Shown one piece after another: positions 26,459 to 33,533 of a stretch of 64,000 nucleotides of DNA. The DNA comes from Pseudochrobactrum asaccharolyticum (GTDB taxonomy: Bacteria > Pseudomonadota > Alphaproteobacteria > Rhizobiales > Rhizobiaceae), in the NCBI RefSeq assembly GCF_003314995.1, contig NZ_QNRH01000001.1:798117-862116 (forward strand). The letters run 5' to 3'. The notes under the pieces are model-generated. The model made no database searches. It had not been told where the DNA came from and saw only the letters and a list, made by a program, of their open reading frames with translations. Numbering within the stretch: the first letter of the stretch is position 1; each line of letters begins with the position of its first letter. Position numbers and translations under genes: made by a program.

Positions 26459-26473
26459 GAACATAAACGGAAC
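26459..26473 (-). promoter_or_regulatory. LexA box (SOS operator) of dinB
   Basis: Perfect alphaproteobacterial direct-repeat operator GAAC-N7-GAAC on the plus strand, read GTTC-CGTTTAT-GTTC in the dinB direction, centred about 30 bases before the dinB ATG. Confidence 0.85.
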
Positions 26474-26617
26474 ATTCGCACAATACAGGTTGATGGGCAC
26501 TTGTACCAGTGATTTTTCTGCGCAAATCACAAGCAGGTTTTATAAGCGACTTATACCAAGGCGGCTCAAGATGCTGACGCATCATGCCTTGAAAAGTTCA
26601 ATCGCCACTCGGGCTTA

Positions 26618-26654
26618 ACCAAAACCCTATGAGTCATACTCATAGGGTTTTGGT
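26618..26654 (-). terminator. Terminator of the DUF3572 gene
   Basis: Perfect 16-bp stem ACCAAAACCCTATGAG/CTCATAGGGTTTTGGT with a 5-base loop, directly after the stop codon. It separates the DUF3572 gene from dinB. T runs are short in both directions, but the stem is very strong. Confidence 0.8.
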
Positions 26655-26655
26655 A

Positions 26656-26955
26656 TTACATGGATTGATCGTAGGCGTTGTCACCATTCGGCAAAAAGCG
26701 CAGTGCCTGATTCATGCTTTCCGGCTTGTGGCCGGTTGCCTCGCAAAAATGCATCAATGTCGGCTCATGAGCGAGAAAGAATTGCAAAACACCGGTCAGG
26801 AAGGCCGGTTCACCGGCGGCTTCACGGATCGATGAGATTTCAATGCCGGTTAGGGACAGAAAGCGATTCATCAGATCCGGCTGCTGTGCCAGAAAGAGCA
26901 GAGCTTCAATGGCCAGATTTTCAGCATCACTTTGATTCAAGATGGTTTTCGACAT
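26656..26955 (-). CDS. DUF3572 family protein
   Basis: A 99-aa helical cytoplasmic protein matching the alphaproteobacterial DUF3572 family (AENLAIEALLFLAQQPDLMNRFLSLTGIE, GVLQFFLAHEPTLMHFCEATG). Function unknown. Members are regularly found between dinB and divK in this order of bacteria, as here. The start ATG at 26955 leaves a 337-bp divergent region to divK. Confidence 0.88.
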   Translation of the reverse strand: MSKTILNQSDAENLAIEALLFLAQQPDLMNRFLSLTGIEISSIREAAGEPAFLTGVLQFFLAHEPTLMHFCEATGHKPESMNQALRFLPNGDNAYDQSM

Positions 26956-27292
26956 TTTGGCTTTCCGGCTTATTTTTACGTTTTGGCAACTGTAATTGTA
27001 TCTTTATCTGTATGAAAGCTGTTTAGGGGCAATTTGACCACGGATCAATGTTATGCTTTTGATATCCGGTATTGACAGGCTTGATCCGGTGATTTGCAGT
27101 AATGCGTATGCCGAAAAGTATGAAGTGCTTTTCGGATAAGATATGCGCCAAACAATCAGACAGCGCATTTCTTTTGCTACAAGATTGCAGCGGAAATGCT
27201 CTATAGATTGACGTGGCTCAAAAACTGCGGAATGCTGCTGGTGCAAGGTGCGACATATTCAGATGGCACTCTGAATAATAAGGTAATTTTTC
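26956..27292. other. Divergent intergenic region before divK
   Basis: 337 bp with no coding region. It carries the palindromic repeat at 27104-27148. No TTAA-N7-TTAA CtrA site was found by eye. Confidence 0.5.
27104..27148. repeat. Rhizobial-type intergenic palindrome
   Basis: Inner arms CCGAAAAG/CTTTTCGG (27111-27118, 27128-27135) and outer arms GCGTAT/ATATGCGC form an imperfect 45-bp hairpin. The sequence style (an AAAAGTxTGAAGxGxTTTTCGG core) resembles a dispersed repeat common in intergenic DNA of Hyphomicrobiales. Confidence 0.6.
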
Positions 27293-27664
27293 ATGACCAA
27301 AAAAGTAATGATCGTTGAAGATAATGAGCTGAATATGAAGCTTTTCCGCGATCTGATTGAAGCCAGCGGTTATGAAACAATTCGCACGCGCAATGGTTTG
27401 GAAGCAATGGATCTGGCGCGTATTCATCATCCTGATCTGATCCTGATGGATATTCAGCTGCCTGAAGTTTCCGGTCTTGAAGTGACCAAGTGGCTGAAAG
27501 AGGATGATGAGCTGAAAGCCATTCCGGTAATCGCAGTCACTGCCTTCGCTATGAAGGGCGATGAAGAGCGTATTCGTCAGGGTGGTTGCGAGGCCTATAT
27601 TTCCAAGCCGATCTCCGTGCCGCGCTTTATTGAAACGATCAAATCCTATCTCGGCGACCTGTAA
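27293..27664 (+). CDS. divK: Single-domain response regulator DivK
   Basis: A 123-aa receiver-only protein. The acid pocket is E9-D10, the phosphorylated Asp is D53 in [11 protein letters not shown], and the conserved Thr and Lys are in VTAFAM and ISKPIS. Length and sequence match DivK of Caulobacter and Brucella, which relays signals from PleC/DivJ histidine kinases to control polarity and CtrA activity. In related genomes pleD usually follows; here a VOC gene does. There is a long upstream region with a palindromic repeat. Confidence 0.93.
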   Translation: MTKKVMIVEDNELNMKLFRDLIEASGYETIRTRNGLEAMDLARIHHPDLILMDIQLPEVSGLEVTKWLKEDDELKAIPVIAVTAFAMKGDEERIRQGGCEAYISKPISVPRFIETIKSYLGDL

Positions 27665-27691
27665 TTACAGCATATCGCCTTATTGAGGTGA

Positions 27692-28087
27692 ATGATGACT
27701 ACTCCTAAGTTCCGCGTTGTAAGACCGACAGATAATCTGGATGCTTTGCTTGCTTTCTACAGGGATGGCTTAGGGCTGACTGTTTTTGATCGTTTTCAGG
27801 ATCATGACGGTTTTGATGCAATCATTATGGGGCAGGAAAATGCGCCCTATCATTTTGCATTCACCCGCACCGATAAGCATCAGGCCGGTAAAGCCCCAAC
27901 TGAAGAGAATCTGCTGGTATTTTATTTATCGGATCATGCCGAATGGGAAAATGCTGTGAACCGTATGAAAGCGGCCGGTTTTTTACCCGTGATTTCCTTC
28001 AATCCTTACTGGGATAAGAAGGGGCTGACTTTCGAAGATCCGGACGGTTATCGCATTGTTTTACAACAGACGGATTGGGTGCCTTAA
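27692..28087 (+). CDS. VOC-family (glyoxalase-like) protein
   Basis: A 131-aa vicinal oxygen chelate protein with two beta-alpha-beta-beta-beta modules. Typical blocks are VVRPTDNLDALLAFYRDGLGLTVFDRF at the N-terminus and LTFEDPDGYRIVLQQT at the C-terminus. Members range from metal-dependent dioxygenases and isomerases to drug-binding proteins, so no reaction is assigned. It begins 27 bases after divK with a GAGGTGA ribosome site and ends before a bidirectional terminator, so it is probably cotranscribed with divK. Confidence 0.85.
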   Translation: MMTTPKFRVVRPTDNLDALLAFYRDGLGLTVFDRFQDHDGFDAIIMGQENAPYHFAFTRTDKHQAGKAPTEENLLVFYLSDHAEWENAVNRMKAAGFLPVISFNPYWDKKGLTFEDPDGYRIVLQQTDWVP

Positions 28088-28150
28088 AGAATTTCACTCT
28101 GATCACGGCTCTTATTCAAAGCGCATCAGAGAAGTCTGCATTCAGGCAAT

Positions 28151-28182
28151 AAAAAACCCGGGCTAAACAGCCCGGGTTTTTT
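28151..28182. terminator. Bidirectional terminator between the VOC gene and rpmG
   Basis: Perfect 14-bp stem AAAAAACCCGGGCT/AGCCCGGGTTTTTT with loop AAAC; T runs on both strands serve both converging genes. Confidence 0.93.
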
Positions 28183-28199
28183 AATAACCGAAACCAGAA

Positions 28200-28367
28200 T
28201 TATTTGATTTTGGTTTCTTTGAATTCGACGTGTGCCTTAGCAACTGGGTCGTACTTACGCTTTGTCATTTTCTCAGTCATTGTACGGCTGTTCTTCTTGG
28301 TTACGTAGAAGAAGCCTGTGTCTGCGGTCGACAACAGCTTGATTTTAATTGTTGTAGCCTTAGCCAT
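28200..28367 (-). CDS. rpmG: 50S ribosomal protein L33
   Basis: A 55-aa ribosomal protein. The translation starts [20 protein letters not shown] and contains [21 protein letters not shown], the L33 core. It lacks the CxxC pairs found in zinc-binding L33 paralogs, as is usual for this lineage. Single copy in the window, with its own terminator. Confidence 0.95.
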   Translation of the reverse strand: MAKATTIKIKLLSTADTGFFYVTKKNSRTMTEKMTKRKYDPVAKAHVEFKETKIK

Positions 28368-28468
28368 AACGTTATCCTGCTCTTTTAAAAAATAAAACCG
28401 CCTGCTTGTCCGGCGATTTCATCCGGGTGCGGGAATTTGGCGCGACACTACGGATACACGCCAAAAAG

Positions 28469-29662
28469 TCAAGCCCGCTGTTTACGAACTGTCAGTCTGA
28501 TGAGCAAAATTATGATAAATGCTGCAAAAAACAGTGACAAAGTGATTGGAAAACCGGTTGCGCCCATCAGATCCATGCCGACTCCGGCCGCCTGAGGACC
28601 AGCCAACATACCGATACCATAGCAAAAAATAAAGGCTGCGTTGGCCGAAGCAAGTTCACGACCCTGCAATTGTGATCCGAGATGGGCGAGGCCGACGGTG
28701 TAGAGACCGGCGACCACACCGCCCCAGATCAGCAGCAGGAATGCCATCAGATACCAGTTGGTAATGACATAAGGCAGCAGCATCATACCGGCGAAACCGA
28801 TCAGCGCACAAATCAGCAGCAGAATACGGCGGTCACGAATACGGTCTGAGATGAGGCCGAGCGGAATTTGCATCAGCACGTTGCCGAGACCAACCATGGT
28901 CAGCAGCAGCGCTGCATCGCCTTCATTGAGGCCGACACGGGTACCAAAAACAGGGAACAGCGCAAAGCCGCCGGTTTCCACCGCACCATAGACAAAAACC
29001 GCCATAGTTGCCGCAGGAACGGCAAAAATATACGGCAGGAACGGTACGTGTTCACCTTCTTCGAATTCAGGACTGTCTTTGCTGGCGATCATTACCGGAA
29101 TAGCTGCCAGTGTAATGATAACAATGCCGATACCAAAAGGTGTGAAGCCGCCGCTGCCGATGATCGAGAACATCCACGGACCCACTGCAAAGCCAAGCGA
29201 CAGACAGGTCGCATAAATCCCTAAGACCAGCCCGCGTTTGGCAGGCGGGGCGGATGTGTTGACCCAGTATTCAGACAGCACAAACAGTACGGTGAGGGCG
29301 AAATGCAGCGAAACGCGCAAAGCAAACCATGCAATAATATTCGGAAACAGATAAAATCCGAGGAAAGACAGGCCGCTGATCAGCAGCATCAGCATCATAG
29401 AGCGTGCAACGCCTAAATATGAGCCGATCCGCGCGGAAAGTGCTGCACCAAACAGCGAAGCAAGACCGGCAACAGCGGTGTTGGCACCAATGATACTGGC
29501 CGAATAGCCACGGCTTTCCAGAAGCACACTCAGCAGGGGAATACCAAGACCGATTGCAGCACCAACGGCACTGATGGTGGCAATGGCCGCGCCGAGGGAG
29601 CGCCACTGTGTGGGCTGAATCACCTCTGATACGGTTTCAGATGGAAGATGGTCTTGCTGCAT
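28469..29662 (-). CDS. MFS transporter
   Basis: A 397-aa inner-membrane major facilitator with 12 predicted helices; the loop GLISDRIRDRRILLL between helices 8 and 9 and ARIGSYLGVARSMML between 2 and 3 are the family A-motif positions. It resembles YcaD-type permeases. It starts 5 bases after the NUDIX stop, so it belongs to the rnr-DUF983-NUDIX operon. Substrate unknown. Confidence 0.85.
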   Translation of the reverse strand: MQQDHLPSETVSEVIQPTQWRSLGAAIATISAVGAAIGLGIPLLSVLLESRGYSASIIGANTAVAGLASLFGAALSARIGSYLGVARSMMLMLLISGLSFLGFYLFPNIIAWFALRVSLHFALTVLFVLSEYWVNTSAPPAKRGLVLGIYATCLSLGFAVGPWMFSIIGSGGFTPFGIGIVIITLAAIPVMIASKDSPEFEEGEHVPFLPYIFAVPAATMAVFVYGAVETGGFALFPVFGTRVGLNEGDAALLLTMVGLGNVLMQIPLGLISDRIRDRRILLLICALIGFAGMMLLPYVITNWYLMAFLLLIWGGVVAGLYTVGLAHLGSQLQGRELASANAAFIFCYGIGMLAGPQAAGVGMDLMGATGFPITLSLFFAAFIIILLIRLTVRKQRA

Positions 29663-29667
29663 GTAAT

Positions 29668-30477
29668 TTAAATCACCTCACGGACATGACGGCCATGCCG
29701 TTTACGATAAAGCGGAACCGGATATATAGACGACAAATTCATGTCTTCGAGCAGGAGTTTTTCAATATCCCGTAAAATAATGCGCGTAATCGCTGCAATA
29801 TTGAGATTTAAAGCTTCTTCAAAGCTCACAAATTTCAAATCGGATAGTTCCGGCTCACTATAAGCAGGTGATTCTGTAAGGCTGATGTCAGCGGGAATAA
29901 GGCCGGAGTTTTTAACAGCCGGACTAAGCTCATCAAGAAAACTGGCAAAGAATCGCGCATCGTAGCGGCGGGTATGACCGGGCGGCGTTATCGCCCGCGC
30001 CACATAGCGGAGCTGCGATAAATCAGGCAGATGCTGATTGCGGGCAAAACCCTCCCACGGGTGCGTCTGAGCCATCTCATGAGGGGTGCCGAGCAGCAGG
30101 CCGGTTTCCTCATAGGTTTCGCGGATCGCTGTCATAGCCAAAGCACGGGCACGCTGCGTACTGGCACGGGTGCCAAGGCCTGCCAGCAGCTTTTCTTCAT
30201 CCTGCGGTCTCAGATTGTTGGCGGCAGTGATTTTGCCGTCCTGCGGGTCTGTACCGCCGCCAGGAAACACAAAAACATCCGGCATGAACTGCATTGCTCG
30301 GGCACGACGTCCCATGAGAATGCGCGGTACTTTGCCGTTGCGGTCAATAAGGATGAGGGAAGCCGCGTCTTTAGGGCGGATCGCACTGGCAGATGCGGCT
30401 GTTCTACGTCGTGTAGCAGCCGCATCTTCTGCATTATACATTGCGATTAATTCGTCTTCCGGAATGCGATCAGACAT
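29668..30477 (-). CDS. NUDIX hydrolase
   Basis: A 269-aa NUDIX hydrolase, which cleaves nucleoside diphosphates linked to another moiety. The Nudix box ends in AIRETYEETGLLLG (R-E-x-x-E-E-T-G) at about residue 115; the G upstream is in VFPGGGTDPQDG, but the gap between the two is longer than in the canonical box, as in the NUDT19/RppH-unlike long group. It lies between DUF983 and the MFS gene with 5-base gaps on both sides, clearly an operon. Confidence 0.88.
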   Translation of the reverse strand: MSDRIPEDELIAMYNAEDAAATRRRTAASASAIRPKDAASLILIDRNGKVPRILMGRRARAMQFMPDVFVFPGGGTDPQDGKITAANNLRPQDEEKLLAGLGTRASTQRARALAMTAIRETYEETGLLLGTPHEMAQTHPWEGFARNQHLPDLSQLRYVARAITPPGHTRRYDARFFASFLDELSPAVKNSGLIPADISLTESPAYSEPELSDLKFVSFEEALNLNIAAITRIILRDIEKLLLEDMNLSSIYPVPLYRKRHGRHVREVI

Positions 30478-30482
30478 TTGCG

Positions 30483-30938
30483 TCAGATATATTCCTGCTG
30501 GCTCTCTTTATCAAAGCCATGCATGTAAAGCGCCCATTGCAGGCCGATAGTGGCACCTTTGATCGGTTGCAGCAGAGCCAGAGACATCAGAATAGTTACT
30601 GGCCCCCAGATCGCCAGATGTCCCCAGAGCGACAGGCCGCCCATGGTTTCAACCATCATGAACAGTGCAATCACAACGTGACCGACAATCAGCACAGTCA
30701 GATAGGCCGGCAGATCATCCGCACGCTGCGGGGTATAATCCTCATCACAGACAGAACAATTGGCAACCGGACGCAGGAATGTGCGAAACAGTTTGCCATC
30801 ACCGCAATTCGGACAGCGGCAAAGAAAACCACGCTGCATCGCCTGACCCAACGGGCGCGGCACACGTGCGGATTTTGTATTTTCACCACCGAAAATCTGG
30901 GTGTCTGTCTGTGATATGGTCTGATCGCTGCTCATCAT
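30483..30938 (-). CDS. DUF983 membrane protein
   Basis: A 151-aa protein with an N-terminal zinc-ribbon-like part (CRCPNCGDGKLF and CSVCDEDY, residues about 40-66) and two hydrophobic segments (VLIVGHVVIALFMMV and LAIWGPVTILMSLALL). This matches DUF983, a family almost restricted to alphaproteobacteria, often encoded beside rnr and a NUDIX gene as here. Function unknown; the zinc ribbon plus membrane anchor suggests a role at the membrane. Confidence 0.88.
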   Translation of the reverse strand: MMSSDQTISQTDTQIFGGENTKSARVPRPLGQAMQRGFLCRCPNCGDGKLFRTFLRPVANCSVCDEDYTPQRADDLPAYLTVLIVGHVVIALFMMVETMGGLSLWGHLAIWGPVTILMSLALLQPIKGATIGLQWALYMHGFDKESQQEYI

Positions 30939-30962
30939 AGTCTCCCCGACGTCTGTTCTGGG

Positions 30963-33362
30963 TTATCTTTTGCTTTTGCGCGAAATATGGGATGGTTTGC
31001 CTTTAGCGGGACCGCCGGTACGGGATTTTCCCGTCTTACGGCTAAATTTGGTAGCTTTGTGGTGCGATTGCAAGGATGCAGGCAGCAAGCGCGGTTCAGT
31101 CAGCATTTCAAAACGTAAGGCACCGGCAACCGGCTGGGCTTCAACCAGACGGACTTCCACACTGTCGCCGAGACGATAGCCTTTGCCAGAGCGCTCACCG
31201 GCGACCGAGTGACCGGCCTCATCATAGTGATAATATTCCCGACCCAAAGTGGAAATGGGAATAAAGCCGTCGGCGCCATATGTCGCAAGGGTCACGAACA
31301 GACCGGCTTTCGTCACCCCCTGAACGCGTGCCTGAAACTCATTACCAACCTGTTCGGCCAGATGATGGGCAATCAAGCGATCTGTGGTTTCACGTTCCGC
31401 CAGCATTGCACGGCGTTCTGTCTGGGAAATGTTCAGGGCAATCGCTGGCAGTTCGCCAACTTCATCATTGCTCAGACCATCAGGTCCCAGATTAAGCGCG
31501 CGGATCAGCGCGCGATGCACGATCAGATCAGCATAACGGCGGATCGGAGAGGTGAAATGCGCGTAGTGGCGCAAATTCAGCCCGAAATGGCCGATATTCT
31601 CGGTGTTGTATTCTGCCTGACTTTGCGAGCGCAGCACCACCTGATTGACCAGTTCCTCGTGATCTGTGCCTTTAACACGGGACAGAATACCGTTGAACTG
31701 CCCCGGGCGCAGTTCCGCACCGCGTGCAAGACTGATCTCAAGTGTTTTGAGGAAGTCACGCAGGGATTCCTGCTTCGCCAGAGATGGAACGTCATGGATA
31801 CGATAGATCAGCGGCTGGTTTTTGGCTTCCAGCACTTCGGCAGCAGCGACGTTGGCCTGAATCATAAATTCTTCAATGAGTTTATGGGCATCGAGTCGGT
31901 CCGGCACGATAACTTTGAGCACTTGTCCCTGATCGTCAAGGATCAGTTTTTTCTCCGGCAGATCAAGCTCAAGCGGCTCACGTTTGTCGCGTGCCTTTTT
32001 CAGTGCGGCATAGGCGCTCCACAGCGGCTTCAGGCTGATATCAATAACGCGCTCGGTCTTCTCATCCAGAGCGCCGTCAATCGCAGCCTGTGCCTGTTGG
32101 TAGGCAAGGCGGGCAACCGAGCGCATCATGATACGGTGGAAGCTGTGCGAGCGTTTGCGCCCGTCCGCGCCGATGATAATACGTACAGCCATTGCCGGAC
32201 GATCCACACCTTCGCGCAGCGAGCAAAGATCGTTGGAAATACGCTCCGGCAGCATCGGCACCACGCGGTCAGGGAAATAGACCGAGTTGCCGCGCTTTTG
32301 TGCTTCATGATCCAGCGCAGAACCGTGCTGCACATAATAGCTGACATCGGCAATGGCGACGACAATGACGAAGCCGCCGGGATTGGCCGGATCGGTATCT
32401 GCTTCCGCAAAGACTGCATCATCATAGTCTTTCGCATCAGCCGGATCGATCGTGACCAGAGGCAGGGAGCGCCAGTCTTCACGATGGCTCATCGTGGCAG
32501 GTTTGGCGTTTTCTGCCTGCTCCATGGCCTTTTCAGTGAAGATATGCGGGATTTCATATTCATGAATCGCAATCATCGACAGGGCTTTTTCACTGCCGAT
32601 GGAGCCGATTACCTGTTCGACTTTGCCTTGCGGCAGGCCGAAACGGCTTTTCTGATGCGGGATAACTTCAACCAGATCACCAGCTTCCGCACCATTGAGG
32701 AATTCAGCTGTAATGCTGACTTCTGTCTGTTTGCGGTTGACCGGTTCAAGGCGGTATTCGCCGCTCTGCAACTGGCGGATTACCCCAAGAATTGCATTAT
32801 CGCGCTTTTCAAGCTTTTTGATCACACGTCCGGTGTAAGGCAGGCCGCCTTTATCGGAATTAGCAAAAATCTTCGCCAGAATCTGATCACCGACACCAAC
32901 GGTCGGGCCTTTGTCTTTATTGGTGCGGCGCAGCAGTACCAATGGCGCAGCTGTGTCACCGCTCCATTCAATCGGGCGGCCAACCAGACCGCCGTCACTG
33001 TCGCGACTGGTAATGGTCAGTGCTGCAATCGGCGGCAGGCTGTTCGGGCGCGACAGACGTTTGGCGCGCTTTTCGACCTGTCCGTCATCGGCCAGTTCGC
33101 GCAAAATATCTTTGAGATAGATGCGCGCATCACCTTTGAGATTGAATGCCTTGGCAATATCGCGTTTGGCAGCGCGATCAGGGTTCTCGGTGATGAAAGT
33201 GAGAATGTCTTGCTTCGTCGGAAGATAGGTTTCTGACAGCGGTTTCACTTTGGATTTACCGGAAAAGGTCTTGTTGTTTTTTGCGCCCTTCTGTTTTTTA
33301 TGTGCGCCTGAGCCGCTGTTACGGTCAGAAGAAGGGTCTATTCTGCGAGCCAATCCGGTCAT
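30963..33362 (-). CDS. rnr: Ribonuclease R
   Basis: A 799-aa 3'-5' exoribonuclease of the RNB family that degrades structured RNA. Domains: N-terminal winged helix (QDILTFITENPDRAAKRDIAKAF), cold-shock/OB domains, RNB catalytic domain with the acidic motif TIDPADAKDYDDAVF near residues 305-320, S1 domain (FQARVQGVTKAGLFVTL), and a basic tail. Both ends are lysine-rich, suited to RNA binding. It heads an operon with DUF983, NUDIX and MFS genes. Confidence 0.95.
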   Translation of the reverse strand: MTGLARRIDPSSDRNSGSGAHKKQKGAKNNKTFSGKSKVKPLSETYLPTKQDILTFITENPDRAAKRDIAKAFNLKGDARIYLKDILRELADDGQVEKRAKRLSRPNSLPPIAALTITSRDSDGGLVGRPIEWSGDTAAPLVLLRRTNKDKGPTVGVGDQILAKIFANSDKGGLPYTGRVIKKLEKRDNAILGVIRQLQSGEYRLEPVNRKQTEVSITAEFLNGAEAGDLVEVIPHQKSRFGLPQGKVEQVIGSIGSEKALSMIAIHEYEIPHIFTEKAMEQAENAKPATMSHREDWRSLPLVTIDPADAKDYDDAVFAEADTDPANPGGFVIVVAIADVSYYVQHGSALDHEAQKRGNSVYFPDRVVPMLPERISNDLCSLREGVDRPAMAVRIIIGADGRKRSHSFHRIMMRSVARLAYQQAQAAIDGALDEKTERVIDISLKPLWSAYAALKKARDKREPLELDLPEKKLILDDQGQVLKVIVPDRLDAHKLIEEFMIQANVAAAEVLEAKNQPLIYRIHDVPSLAKQESLRDFLKTLEISLARGAELRPGQFNGILSRVKGTDHEELVNQVVLRSQSQAEYNTENIGHFGLNLRHYAHFTSPIRRYADLIVHRALIRALNLGPDGLSNDEVGELPAIALNISQTERRAMLAERETTDRLIAHHLAEQVGNEFQARVQGVTKAGLFVTLATYGADGFIPISTLGREYYHYDEAGHSVAGERSGKGYRLGDSVEVRLVEAQPVAGALRFEMLTEPRLLPASLQSHHKATKFSRKTGKSRTGGPAKGKPSHISRKSKR

Positions 33363-33485
33363 CCTTAATATTTACTTTTTATAAAGTCCTGAAAACTCTT
33401 TAAAGCATTTCGGCACAAAATGGAAACATTTGCTTGCACACCTCTCTACCGAAAAGATGAGTATTAAAAATAGAGCGCTGTAAAT

Positions 33486-33509
33486 AAAAAGGGCACCATT
33501 ATGGTGCCC
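33486..33509 (-). terminator. Terminator of topA
   Basis: 8-bp stem GGGCACCA/TGGTGCCC with a TTA loop; the minus strand continues TTTTTA. It lies 25 bases after the topA stop and separates topA from rnr. Confidence 0.88.
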
Positions 33510-33533
33510 TTTATTGTTAAAGCTGATGACTGT

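Noticed and set aside
31209..33236. 675-aa open frame on the plus strand
   Set aside because: It is the exact antisense of rnr, has no recognisable domain and no ribosome site; rnr on the other strand is full-length with clear motifs.
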